A stretch of 21,184 nucleotides of DNA from Candidatus Aenigmatarchaeota archaeon. GTDB taxonomy: Archaea > Aenigmatarchaeota > Aenigmatarchaeia > GW2011-AR5. Below, in pieces: positions 14,259 to 20,556 of this stretch. A program made the position numbers and the translations under genes. The stretch lies in contig JACQIH010000030.1 in NCBI GenBank assembly GCA_016198625.1, positions 1 to 21,184 on the forward strand. The letters run 5' to 3'. A model generated the notes under the pieces. The model was not told the DNA's origin, made no database searches, and worked only from the letters and a program-made list of their open reading frames with translations. Numbering within the stretch: the first letter of the stretch is position 1; every line of letters begins with the position of its first letter.

Positions 14259-14813
14259 TTAGAACCCGCTTGTCTCACCGGTGGCGCAATTCACGGTGAA
14301 GTTGCCGCTGCAGAAGATTTTGTCGCTGTCTATTCTCCACTGCTTCGCTGACGCGCTTTCGACGTCCGACAGCGTGCAGCATATAGCTTTTACCGAGTTC
14401 TTCACAAGATTTTTGTAGCCTGCCGACAGCGACGACTGGTTAGTTTTCAGGCTGTTCAGTTCCGTCCTGCATTCGTTCAGACTGCTTTCGGAACTAGCCC
14501 TCAGGCTTGACAAGTCGGTTTCGCATTTATCTGCAGCTTGCTCCGAGCTCTGCAATTTCCCAGAGCACTCGCTGTAAGCCGCTGACTTGTCGATAAGGCT
14601 TTGCGCGCACTCCTCGCGCGCGGCTGAAATAATCCTGAGGTCTTCTTTCGTGCTGTTCAGCTCGTCCTCCAGTTTGCCGGAGTAAGAAGTGTAGCCCGTG
14701 ACTACCGTGCCGACCGAGTAAAGCACGAATATGAAAAGCACCGCGACGAGCCCTATGCCGATTTTTTTCAGGTCAATGCTGCTGGCACCAGGCGGCCTGA
14801 ATTCGTAGCCCAT
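14259..14813 (-). CDS. membrane-anchored coiled-coil protein with cysteine ladder
   Basis: I recognise no family. The 184 residues comprise a short cytoplasmic head, a single membrane helix (about residues 18-38, IGIGLVAVLFIFVLYSVGTVV), and a long coiled coil (about 45-140, rich in Ser, Glu, Leu) that should lie outside. Cysteines 69, 83, 97 and 115 are spaced 14, 14 and 18 residues apart, so they fall on core heptad positions. A small C-terminal region holds four more (145, 146, 168, 176). Such spacing suggests disulfide-linked parallel helices or intramolecular disulfides. The gene is convergent with the FBP aldolase/phosphatase gene, 44 nt away, and downstream of tRNA-Phe on the minus strand. 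Confidence 0.75.
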   Translation of the reverse strand: MGYEFRPPGASSIDLKKIGIGLVAVLFIFVLYSVGTVVTGYTSYSGKLEDELNSTKEDLRIISAAREECAQSLIDKSAAYSECSGKLQSSEQAADKCETDLSSLRASSESSLNECRTELNSLKTNQSSLSAGYKNLVKNSVKAICCTLSDVESASAKQWRIDSDKIFCSGNFTVNCATGETSGF

Positions 14814-14947
14814 GACAAGAATTACGCCGGAGCGGTATTAATAATTTCCTGAGGCGGAAGGCGTAATGCAGATGTGATTTGTAGTCGTTTTGATACAACT
14901 TTTTCTAAAAGTTGTAATGGGAAGGGAGGGATTTGGACCCTCGACAT

Positions 14948-14979
14948 TCCCGGCGTAGCACCAATCAAGTGCTATGCTC
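14948..14979 (-). other. tRNA-Phe intron 2 (32 nt, about position 43/44)
   Basis: Intron stem TAGCAC/GTGCTA around a TTGATTG loop. The flanking central helix is imperfect (CCG/CGG), so this is a relaxed BHB and the cut could be shifted by one base (14978-14947). Confidence 0.65.
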
Positions 14980-14995
14980 CACGGTCTTCAGCCGT

Positions 14996-15016
14996 TTGAG
15001 CTGCGCTTAAACGCAT
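14996..15016 (-). other. tRNA-Phe intron 1 (21 nt, position 27/28)
   Basis: BHB with central helix GAGC/GCTC (perfect; the exon strand is the D-stem GAGC), bulges ACA and AAA, and intron stem TGCG/CGCA with a TTTAAG loop. Confidence 0.82.
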
Positions 15017-15034
15017 GTGCTCTCCCAGGCTGAG

Positions 15035-15466
15035 CTACCTTCCCGTTCTTCCCTTAACTGAAAAATACATCTTCTTCGTCTTCAAGGCCTTCAGTCCGAG
15101 CCTGCAGGGCACGAAAAGGTTTTTCGGCACCCTGTTTAGCGGGAACCATCTTATCTCCCCGATTTTTTCATGCTCTACGATTCTCGGCTTGCCTGACTTG
15201 ATTTTCCCGGCAAATTCTATGTCAACGTAGTGAGCGCCGCCCCTGATTACGTTGCTTACGCAGAGCATTTTAAGGTTCTTTACTTCGATTCCTATCTCTT
15301 CCTTGAGCTCGCGCTTTATGCAGCTCTCGAAAGTCTCGCCGTGCTCAAGATGGCCGCCGAAATCGGACCACTGGCCGTCGCCGTGCGAGCCTTTCCGCTT
15401 TCCGAGAAGAATCCTGCCGCCCTCAATGATAAGGCAGCCTACGCCCACCTTAGGCATTTTGTCCAT
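15035..15466 (-). CDS. NUDIX hydrolase
   Basis: NUDIX-family pyrophosphohydrolase; the family removes nucleoside diphosphate-linked moieties, and the substrate cannot be read from sequence. The 143 residues begin MDKMPKVGVGCLIIEGGRILLGKRKGS and contain a complete Nudix box, GHLEHGE-x7-RELKEEIGI, around residues 38-60. KRKGSHGDGQWSDFGGHLE just before it resembles the MutT/ADP-ribose-type entry. I chose ATG 15466, because anything longer would read through tRNA-Asn; ATG 15457 is a second option. It begins 3 nt after the tRNA-Asn 3' end, and its TAG stop is bases 8-10 of tRNA-Phe, so it is wedged between two tRNA genes with overlap at its 3' end. It is probably co-transcribed with the tRNAs. Confidence 0.93.
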   Translation of the reverse strand: MDKMPKVGVGCLIIEGGRILLGKRKGSHGDGQWSDFGGHLEHGETFESCIKRELKEEIGIEVKNLKMLCVSNVIRGGAHYVDIEFAGKIKSGKPRIVEHEKIGEIRWFPLNRVPKNLFVPCRLGLKALKTKKMYFSVKGRTGR

Positions 15467-15505
15467 AAGCGCCCCGGAGCGGACTCGAACCGCTGACCTT
15501 CTGGT

Positions 15506-15518
15506 TTCAGCAGGCATT
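15506..15518 (-). other. tRNA-Asn intron C (13 nt, canonical 37/38)
   Basis: Very short. The outer exon helix is the full anticodon stem TCTGG/CCAGA; the central CTGT/GCTG helix has one T-T mismatch; bulges TAA and AAA. A-runs at both ends allow a one-base shift. Confidence 0.65.
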
Positions 15519-15525
15519 TAACAGC

Positions 15526-15546
15526 CTCGCCTTGCAGAACAGCAAT
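15526..15546 (-). other. tRNA-Asn intron B (21 nt, position 30/31)
   Basis: Good BHB: exon CGTC pairs with intron GGCG (one U-G), bulges TGA and AGG, intron stem TTGC/GCAA. Confidence 0.83.
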
Positions 15547-15560
15547 CAGACGCTCTACCT

Positions 15561-15590
15561 TTCTCCGACCCTTTCTTAAGAAAGAAGTCT
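15561..15590 (-). other. tRNA-Asn intron A (30 nt, D loop, position 16/17)
   Basis: Relaxed BHB: exon CTCA against intron GGAG (three pairs plus A-G), bulges GTA and AAA, intron stem GAC/GTC continuing to CTTTC/GAAAG with a TTAA loop. Neighbouring bases allow a shift of one or two positions. Confidence 0.68.
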
Positions 15591-16302
15591 ACTGAGCTAC
15601 CAGGGCATAACCGTGATTTTTCCAATAATGATATTTAAAGATGTTTTTAGGATTGTTACTTCCAATCATTTTGAACCATTTTTCGAGATTCTTTTCACCT
15701 CTTATACAAACTCTATAGAGTGTATTCCAATTGTTCTCGTAATGGACTTCCCACGATGACAAATTGAAATGAAAGTCTTCTTTCAAAAGAAAAATTAACT
15801 GTTTAGTGAGTTTTTTTGAAGTGTTTGAGAATATTATTCTTGGGTAGTACGGTTTATCTCTTGATTTTCTTTCAAATGATAATGATCCATCGGTATCAAA
15901 AATCCCTCTTATACAGGCAGAAATTAAATTTCTTCTCTTCAAAACCGCATCAGGAATTTTAATGTTAATTTTATGGCCCAAAGGAAGACCAAGACATTGA
16001 TGCTTGAATTCACCAATACCAACTGAAGATATTTGAAATCCTATAACATCAGGCCATTTTCTTATTTGAATATCAATACCAAATAAATTCTTGTATAAAT
16101 TTTTAATAAAATTCAAATAATAATTTTCATCGTCCTTTGAGTGCCCTCTTAACGAATAAAGATACCTTCCCTTGTAAATATTAAGACTTCCATCACCAAT
16201 ATGGATCCCTATTTCTTCCGCAAGATTTGGGCTTAACTTCTGTGGTAAACGTAATCCCTTTCTGATATCGGCTTTGGAAAAAGTTACTGATGTATTTAAC
16301 AT
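15589..16302 (-). CDS. LAGLIDADG homing endonuclease (double motif)
   Basis: 237-residue monomeric-type LAGLIDADG endonuclease; such enzymes cut a long DNA site to spread themselves or their host intron. Motif 1 is LAEEIGIHIGDG (27-38, catalytic acid D37) and motif 2 is ISACIRGIFDTDG (127-139, D138). Each is followed by family-like beta-strand segments (YYPRIIFSNTSKKLTKQLIFLLKE). Base composition is strikingly AT-rich with AAA/AAT/ATT codons, against the GC-rich neighbours, indicating transfer. It is not inside an intron: it sits directly upstream of tRNA-Asn. Its last five codons plus TAG are the first 18 nt transcribed for that tRNA, with the stop straddling the first predicted splice junction. 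A 66-nt AT-rich gap separates it from top6A. Probably intact; target unknown, but the tRNA-Asn locus is a natural candidate. Confidence 0.93.
   Translation of the reverse strand: MLNTSVTFSKADIRKGLRLPQKLSPNLAEEIGIHIGDGSLNIYKGRYLYSLRGHSKDDENYYLNFIKNLYKNLFGIDIQIRKWPDVIGFQISSVGIGEFKHQCLGLPLGHKINIKIPDAVLKRRNLISACIRGIFDTDGSLSFERKSRDKPYYPRIIFSNTSKKLTKQLIFLLKEDFHFNLSSWEVHYENNWNTLYRVCIRGEKNLEKWFKMIGSNNPKNIFKYHYWKNHGYALVAQ
15631..15639 (-). promoter_or_regulatory. TATA box of tRNA-Asn inside the homing-endonuclease frame
   Basis: TTTAAATAT on the minus strand, centred about 29 nt before the tRNA 5' end. The same bases encode Phe222-Lys223-Tyr224 of the LAGLIDADG protein. Confidence 0.6.
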
Positions 16303-16334
16303 AATTTAACAAATATGCGCTCTATTAATATTTA

Positions 16335-16371
16335 TTGATTTTTATTTTTCACAAGTGAAAATAAAAATCAA
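16335..16371. terminator. 17-bp AT-rich inverted repeat at the end of top6A
   Basis: Arms 16335-16352 and 16355-16371 are complementary apart from one extra T, with a 2-nt loop. The arms are T-rich on one side and A-rich on the other, and the top6A TGA stop lies within the repeat. It could act as a terminator for the top6 operon or mark the edge of the inserted AT-rich segment. Confidence 0.5.
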
Positions 16372-17447
16372 TCCAGGAAATCGCCCTTCTTCAGCTTGTC
16401 CGGCAGGTAGGTCTCGGACATGAACTTGAGCCCGCGGTGCGACAGCGCTTCTATTTCCGCTTTGACGCCCTTCTCGATCATCAGGTTGATTTCCTTCTTC
16501 CACCTCGGGTTCTTGCTGAACCACTCGTAGTTGAGCAGCTCCTTCGCCCGCTTTATGTCGACTTCCTTGGCTTTGATCGTGGCTTTCTTCAGGTCGTAGT
16601 CGAATATGTCCGAGACCGTGAGGCCGATGAACTTCGCCGAAGGCGTCGCGATGCGGTCGGAAACGTGGGCTAAAGATATGGAACCCGATTTGATGACGGA
16701 ATAGATGTAGAAGCCGTAACTGTCCGAATCCGTCATGACATAAACGGGCAATTTATGCTCCTCGTTCAGCCTCTGTATCAGCAGCCTTGTGCCGCGCGAC
16801 GGCTGGCCGCCGGTTCCGATCAGGACGCACTTCTGCTTCTGCCAGAACTTGTCCTCGTGCAGCCGCTCGAAGCCGGCGTTTTTTTCCACGACAAGGACGA
16901 AGTCCGCGTTGACTTTCTTGAAGTCTACTTCGTCCACGGTGCTTGGTATGGACCATCCGCCGCTTCCCAGCTTCGACCAGTCGATGCTGTCGCCGCGGTC
17001 CTCGATGACGACGTTGCCCGCAACTATGCCCTTCCGGTCCGTTGTCAGGTGCAGCTGCTCGCGCAGGACGTCTATGGCGACCTCCATGTCAACGATTATC
17101 GGGTCGCTCTCTGACTGCTCGTCAAAAGTATTCTCGTTGCTGTCCGGTAAAGTTCTTTTGAGGTTGTAGTACATGTCTCGGATGCTTGCGTGTATGTTCT
17201 CGTCTATGAGAGATTTGCAGAAAGCCCCGACCATCAGGGTCTGCATGAACTTCTTTGAATGCGCGACGTTGAAGTAAAACCTTTTCGAGGTCTTCGTGCC
17301 CAGAGTAAGCTGTCCTGTCCTCTTGTCGTAGATAACGTTGGAGAGCGCCCTTATCGGTATCTCTATGTTGGGGTTCTCGCCCTTTTCTATATCCTGCAGG
17401 ACTTTCCTGCCCAGCTTTTCCATTTCCTTCCGGACGTCTTTTGGCAT
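16368..17447 (-). CDS. top6A: DNA topoisomerase VI subunit A
   Basis: Spo11-like DNA-cutting subunit of the type IIB topoisomerase, which passes one duplex through another to relax and decatenate DNA. The 359-residue length is typical. The winged-helix domain has the catalytic tyrosine in IRDMYYNLK (Y94 likely, Y93 adjacent). The Toprim domain shows the metal-binding VVEKNAGFERL glutamate and the TDSDSYGFYIY DxD. It starts at ATG 17447, 19 nt after the top6B stop, with a GATGTGAT ribosome binding site nearby. It is last in the nmd3 - aIF1A - KH - top6B - top6A operon. The stop lies in an AT-rich inverted repeat, followed by the homing-endonuclease gene. Confidence 0.96.
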   Translation of the reverse strand: MPKDVRKEMEKLGRKVLQDIEKGENPNIEIPIRALSNVIYDKRTGQLTLGTKTSKRFYFNVAHSKKFMQTLMVGAFCKSLIDENIHASIRDMYYNLKRTLPDSNENTFDEQSESDPIIVDMEVAIDVLREQLHLTTDRKGIVAGNVVIEDRGDSIDWSKLGSGGWSIPSTVDEVDFKKVNADFVLVVEKNAGFERLHEDKFWQKQKCVLIGTGGQPSRGTRLLIQRLNEEHKLPVYVMTDSDSYGFYIYSVIKSGSISLAHVSDRIATPSAKFIGLTVSDIFDYDLKKATIKAKEVDIKRAKELLNYEWFSKNPRWKKEINLMIEKGVKAEIEALSHRGLKFMSETYLPDKLKKGDFLD

Positions 17448-17466
17448 GCTATCACATCAGCGATGA

Positions 17467-19122
17467 TTACTCTTCTTCAGTTTGTCGGGGCTTTTCCTTC
17501 TTTTCCTTTCCGGCAGTTGCGGCGGCCGCGAACTGCGGAGGCTGCACAGCCTCCTGCTGCTCGAAGTCCTTCATTTTATTTTTGTTCTCTATGATGCCTA
17601 AAAGCTTCTTCTCGATCGCGTTTTCCTTTTCGCCCGTGATCACCGACAAGGAAGAGGCCACTTCCTTCGCGTACCGCTCGAATATCTGTATGCGCCGTTT
17701 CGCTTCGCCGGCGCGCCGCTTCCCCGACAGGTAGCGCGACAGCTCGCGCGCGGCGTCCTGCACCGCCAGCTTCATCTCCTTTACAATTTCCGGGTAAGGC
17801 GCTATGGCTTCCTTGCTTTCAGAGACGAAAGGAACCCAGACCGAAGTCATGTGTATAACGAGAATCATGGGACCTACCGGCAGCGAGTTCTTCGGCTGCT
17901 GCAGCCCGTACCGCTTCCAGTCAACTTCCTTCACGGCTTCCATGGTAGCGCAGGCGCCCGCCTGGTAAAGCAAGGGGACCCTGTTCGCTATCCTCGCGAA
18001 ATCAATGGGCTCCTCAAGCCCGCCTACGTTGCCGAAAACAACACCCACTTCGATCTGGAAAGGCATGCCACCGTAAACCTCAGGTTCCCTTTCAATCACG
18101 GATACGAATTCTGCCTGCGGATATTCCTTCTTCAGGCTCTTCTCCAGTTCCTGTTCGCCGATAGGGGACAGGCAGTCCGTGGGCGGCCTCTGTATCTTCA
18201 CTTTCTGCATCGCGCCGAGCAGCTTCTCCGCGGCTGCCCTGTCCAGCGACGAGGGCTTCGCGTTCGCGTCAAGCCTCGCGGTCTTGCATATTTCCTTCGC
18301 CGTCTGGGTGCCTACTGACGAAAATTCGTTTGTCAGAAATGAAAGCAATGTCTTCGAGTTTGTCTTTGTCAGGAAGCGCTGCAGGATTCCGAACTCGACC
18401 CCGTAAGGATGCATCCTCATCTCCTTCGGGGGCTTCGGCAGCGCGTCGAAGCTTCTCGGGAATGTCATCTTTGTGCCGTCGGGAGCGTGATAAATCATTT
18501 TCGCGAACGGATTTGCGATGCTTGTCTGCTTCATGTAGTCGTCGACGCCCTGCGTTTTCCTGTACCTTCCGACGACGTCAATCTCGACCTTCACGCCGCG
18601 CTCCATGCCCTCGTCGAGCGCCTCTTCCTTTACTATTTCCGGCTCGTTCTTGCTTGTGTTGATAAAGAGTTCGTAGTAATGGACTTTCTTCTTCTCGTCG
18701 GTCCTCGACCAGACCTTCGTCGGGCTTCCTGTTGTGAGTTGCGAATAAAGGACCACCGCGGAAATTCCGATGCCCTGCTGCCCCCGGCTCTGGCGGAGCC
18801 TGTGGAACTTGCTGCCGTAAAGAAGCTTGCCGAAGATCCTCGGCACCTGTTCCTTTACAATGCCGGGACCGTTGTCCTGTATGATGACGCGGAAGCGGTC
18901 CTCCCCGGTCTGCTTTATTTTCACCGTGATGTCTGGCAGGACCCCGGCTTCCTCGCAAGCATCAAGGCTGTTATCAACGGCTTCTTTGACCGTCATCAGC
19001 AGCGCTTTCGTCGGGTTGTCGAAGCCCAGCAGGTGCTTGTTCTTCTCGAAGAACTCGCTTATGGATATCTCTTTCTGCTCCTTTGCAAATTCCTCAGCGC
19101 TCTTCTTGATCAGGTCAGCCAT
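17467..19122 (-). CDS. top6B: DNA topoisomerase VI subunit B
   Basis: ATPase subunit of topoisomerase VI, of the GHKL (gyrase/Hsp90/histidine kinase/MutL) fold; ATP-driven dimerisation gates strand passage by the A subunit. The 551-residue protein shows the N box [15 protein letters not shown]1 box DNGPGI, and G2/lid [15 protein letters not shown]. It then has the small helix-2-turn-helix segment around [15 protein letters not shown], and the transducer domain with the switch-lysine region near [11 protein letters not shown]. The last ~40 residues (after NKMKDFEQQ) are Ala/Gln/Lys/Glu-rich and probably disordered. The start ATG 19122 ([12 protein letters not shown]) is chosen over an in-frame TTG at 19131 that overlaps the upstream gene. 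It precedes top6A in the same operon. Confidence 0.96.
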   Translation of the reverse strand: MADLIKKSAEEFAKEQKEISISEFFEKNKHLLGFDNPTKALLMTVKEAVDNSLDACEEAGVLPDITVKIKQTGEDRFRVIIQDNGPGIVKEQVPRIFGKLLYGSKFHRLRQSRGQQGIGISAVVLYSQLTTGSPTKVWSRTDEKKKVHYYELFINTSKNEPEIVKEEALDEGMERGVKVEIDVVGRYRKTQGVDDYMKQTSIANPFAKMIYHAPDGTKMTFPRSFDALPKPPKEMRMHPYGVEFGILQRFLTKTNSKTLLSFLTNEFSSVGTQTAKEICKTARLDANAKPSSLDRAAAEKLLGAMQKVKIQRPPTDCLSPIGEQELEKSLKKEYPQAEFVSVIEREPEVYGGMPFQIEVGVVFGNVGGLEEPIDFARIANRVPLLYQAGACATMEAVKEVDWKRYGLQQPKNSLPVGPMILVIHMTSVWVPFVSESKEAIAPYPEIVKEMKLAVQDAARELSRYLSGKRRAGEAKRRIQIFERYAKEVASSLSVITGEKENAIEKKLLGIIENKNKMKDFEQQEAVQPPQFAAAATAGKEKKEKPRQTEEE

Positions 19123-19127
19123 CTTAA

Positions 19128-19607
19128 TCAACCAAGGGACTTGTAAACGGTCTTGTGAGAATAACCGCTGATTAGCTTTTCTATCGCGCCGCGCGCTTTG
19201 CTGGCGTCGTCGTACCTGCCTATAATCGATACGGTCCTTCCGTATACGGATATGAACGTCTTTGTCATCGTCTCTATTTTTTTCCTCGCCTTTCCCTTCG
19301 CCCCAATTATTCTGGAGCGGACCCTATTTAATGTTTTCTCGTTTTTCGGCAGCTGGATTATTTCCAGGGTGTAGTCCTCGTCCAGCAGGTACAATGATTT
19401 CTCAGGAGAAAATCCTCTTCCGACAGCCTTCACGACGTTCTCGGCGTTCAGCACCGCGATGACTTCGCCCTCGATTTCTATATCTTCGTCTATGGATATT
19501 CTGGCGCCCGTTAGTTCCTCGATCTGGTTTTTGACGGAGCCGTCTTTCCCGATAAGCACGGGGATTCTTTCTTTCGGTATCTTGACAGCCCTCAGCACAG
19601 AAATCAC
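19128..19607 (-). CDS. KH-domain RNA-binding protein, Pno1/Dim2-like
   Basis: Archaeal homologue of eukaryotic Pno1 (Dim2), which binds the 3' end of small-subunit rRNA during 40S maturation. The 159 residues contain two KH-type repeats: an N-terminal one ([32 protein letters not shown]) with the GKDG loop, and a C-terminal one ([36 protein letters not shown]) with [11 protein letters not shown], close to Pno1. It starts at GTG 19607, overlapping the aIF1A stop (GTGA); a second GTG lies at 19598. Frame upstream of this is antiphase through aIF1A and was not used. Placement next to aIF1A and nmd3 supports a ribosome-assembly role. Confidence 0.92.
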   Translation of the reverse strand: MISVLRAVKIPKERIPVLIGKDGSVKNQIEELTGARISIDEDIEIEGEVIAVLNAENVVKAVGRGFSPEKSLYLLDEDYTLEIIQLPKNEKTLNRVRSRIIGAKGKARKKIETMTKTFISVYGRTVSIIGRYDDASKARGAIEKLISGYSHKTVYKSLG

Positions 19608-19897
19608 TCTATGCGCAAGATGCCTTTTCGCCTGAGCCACGAGGCCTCGGTGGGGTTGTATTTCCAGATGATGTCGCCGTTCGTGTCGCCCTGTATGGCC
19701 CACGGCTCGACGAGGACCGCGTCGTTCTTCCTTATCCATACCCTTTTTCGCATCTTGCCCGGTATCCTGCAGATTCTCATCTTGTTGTCCTGGCATCTCA
19801 CGTGCAGCTTGTTCGCGCCGAGCATAGCCTCGACTACCCCGAGAAGCTCCTTCCCCCTCGGTGTTCTAACGCGGATTTCCGTAGGTTGCTCAGCCAA
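19604..19897 (-). CDS. eif1a: translation initiation factor aIF1A
   Basis: Archaeal IF1A, an OB-fold protein that binds the small ribosomal subunit A site during initiation. The 97-residue length is in the usual range. The N-terminus EIRVRTPRGKELLGVVEAMLG leads into the OB core (NKLHVRCQDNKMRICRIPGKMRKRVWIRKNDAVLVEPW), followed by DIIWKYNPTEASWLRRKG, a strong family signature. Translation starts at TTG 19897, with an AAGGTGAT ribosome binding site that overlaps the nmd3 stop codon. The downstream KH gene starts at GTG overlapping its TGA stop. The three are therefore tightly coupled. Confidence 0.96.
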   Translation of the reverse strand: MAEQPTEIRVRTPRGKELLGVVEAMLGANKLHVRCQDNKMRICRIPGKMRKRVWIRKNDAVLVEPWAIQGDTNGDIIWKYNPTEASWLRRKGILRIE

Positions 19898-19901
19898 TGA
19901 A

Positions 19902-20522
19902 TCACCTTATCGAATAATAGTCCCTGTAAAGTTTTTTCCCTTTCTTCTCTGTTATAAGTTTGTAGGTCTTCCTTATCGCAAAGCCTTTAAGTAATCCAGC
20001 GACCGAAGACGCCCTTTTCTTGTCGATAAACTTAACGTCGTAGCCGTTTTTCGCTTTCGCGGGCATTATTTCGCCATCTCCGACCGCCGATGCAACTTTG
20101 CCAAATATTTCTTCGCTCATGCTCCCCCGTATCTGGAATATTGCCTGGTAATATCCGCTCAGCAGCTTTATGCAGTCCTCGCATTTTCTTCTTTCTATCA
20201 GCAGCGGCACTTTCTTCGTCTCTTCCACAATTCTCCTGCTCGGCTTTATGCGGCCGGAGCCGGAAAACACGGCATGGCCTTGCATAACTTTCACTTCTTT
20301 GCGGGCCACGTGGTTTTTCGTCTCCAGCTTTCCCAGAAGAATACCCTCGAGATCTTCCCTTTTCCAGCCCCTGTCATAGTACGAGCCGCAGTTGGTGCAG
20401 AGCTTCACCTGGATCTTTTCGGGCACCTGGAACAGGATCTGGCCTTTCAGGTAGCATTTCTCGCAGTAATTGCTGACGAACGCAGGTGAGCCGCAGATTA
20501 TGCATATGCGCTCCATTTTCAT
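19902..20522 (-). CDS. nmd3: NMD3-family zinc-binding protein
   Basis: Archaeal homologue of NMD3, the eukaryotic 60S export adaptor; the archaeal protein is thought to act in large-subunit assembly. Four CxxC pairs stand out, at C7/C10, C20/C23, C42/C45 and C114/C117, enough for two zinc sites, as in the NMD3 N-terminal region. The segment ERRKCEDCIKLLSGYYQAIFQIRG is very typical of the family. At 206 residues it is shorter than most archaeal versions, so the C-terminal domains are reduced. The start is ATG 20522 (MKMERICIICG); an in-frame ATG follows two codons later. A TATA-like CTTATAG 25 nt upstream suggests the operon mRNA begins at or next to this codon. Confidence 0.92.
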   Translation of the reverse strand: MKMERICIICGSPAFVSNYCEKCYLKGQILFQVPEKIQVKLCTNCGSYYDRGWKREDLEGILLGKLETKNHVARKEVKVMQGHAVFSGSGRIKPSRRIVEETKKVPLLIERRKCEDCIKLLSGYYQAIFQIRGSMSEEIFGKVASAVGDGEIMPAKAKNGYDVKFIDKKRASSVAGLLKGFAIRKTYKLITEKKGKKLYRDYYSIR

Positions 20523-20543
20523 AGGTCAAGTTTTCGGAGCAAA

Positions 20544-20550
20544 CTATAAG
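20544..20550 (-). promoter_or_regulatory. TATA-like element of the nmd3-top6A operon
   Basis: CTTATAG on the minus strand centred about 25 nt before the nmd3 ATG, the distance expected for a leaderless archaeal transcript. Confidence 0.45.
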
Positions 20551-20556
20551 AACTGA

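Larger units (their letters stand above)
14918..15044 (-). tRNA. tRNA-Phe(GAA) with two introns
   Basis: The acceptor strands GGGAAGG (15044-15038) and CCTTCCC (14925-14919) pair perfectly, with discriminator A at 14918 and no encoded CCA. T arm is GAGGG/CCCTC with loop TCCAAAT; D stem is GCTC/GAGC. Removing a 21-nt and a 32-nt intron leaves a 74-nt tRNA with anticodon stem CACGG/CCGTG, loop CTGAAGA and anticodon GAA (14989-14987). Both introns lie outside the 37/38 site, after positions 27 and 43. The first has a clean BHB, the second a relaxed one. The tRNA 5' end overlaps the stop codon of the NUDIX gene, so the two are probably transcribed together or the tRNA promoter (TATTTTT near 15065-15072) lies in NUDIX coding sequence. 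Anticodon identity is secure. Confidence 0.9.
15470..15606 (-). tRNA. tRNA-Asn(GUU) with three introns
   Basis: The acceptor strands GCCCTGG (15606-15600) and CCGGGGC (15477-15471) pair with one U-G; the discriminator is G at 15470. Removing three introns (30, 21, 13 nt) leaves a 73-nt tRNA: D arm GCTC-AGTAGGTA-GAGC, anticodon stem TCTGG/CCAGA, loop CTGTTAA with anticodon GTT, variable loop AGGTC, T arm AGCGG/CCGCT with loop TTCGAGT. The introns fall in the D loop (16/17), anticodon stem (30/31) and canonical site (37/38). The G73 and the AGTAGGTA D loop fit archaeal tRNA-Asn. Its TATA box and its first 18 bases lie inside the coding frame of the LAGLIDADG gene; the NUDIX gene starts 3 nt after its 3' end. 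Confidence 0.9.

Noticed and set aside
15589..16302. LAGLIDADG gene as an ORF inside a tRNA-Asn intron
   Set aside because: All three introns are 30 nt or less and the gene lies upstream of the acceptor stem, so it is free-standing and only overlaps the tRNA 5' end.
19608..19796. Upstream extension of the KH protein to 222 residues
   Set aside because: The added part is aIF1A coding sequence in another frame; the GTG overlapping the aIF1A stop gives a product of normal form.
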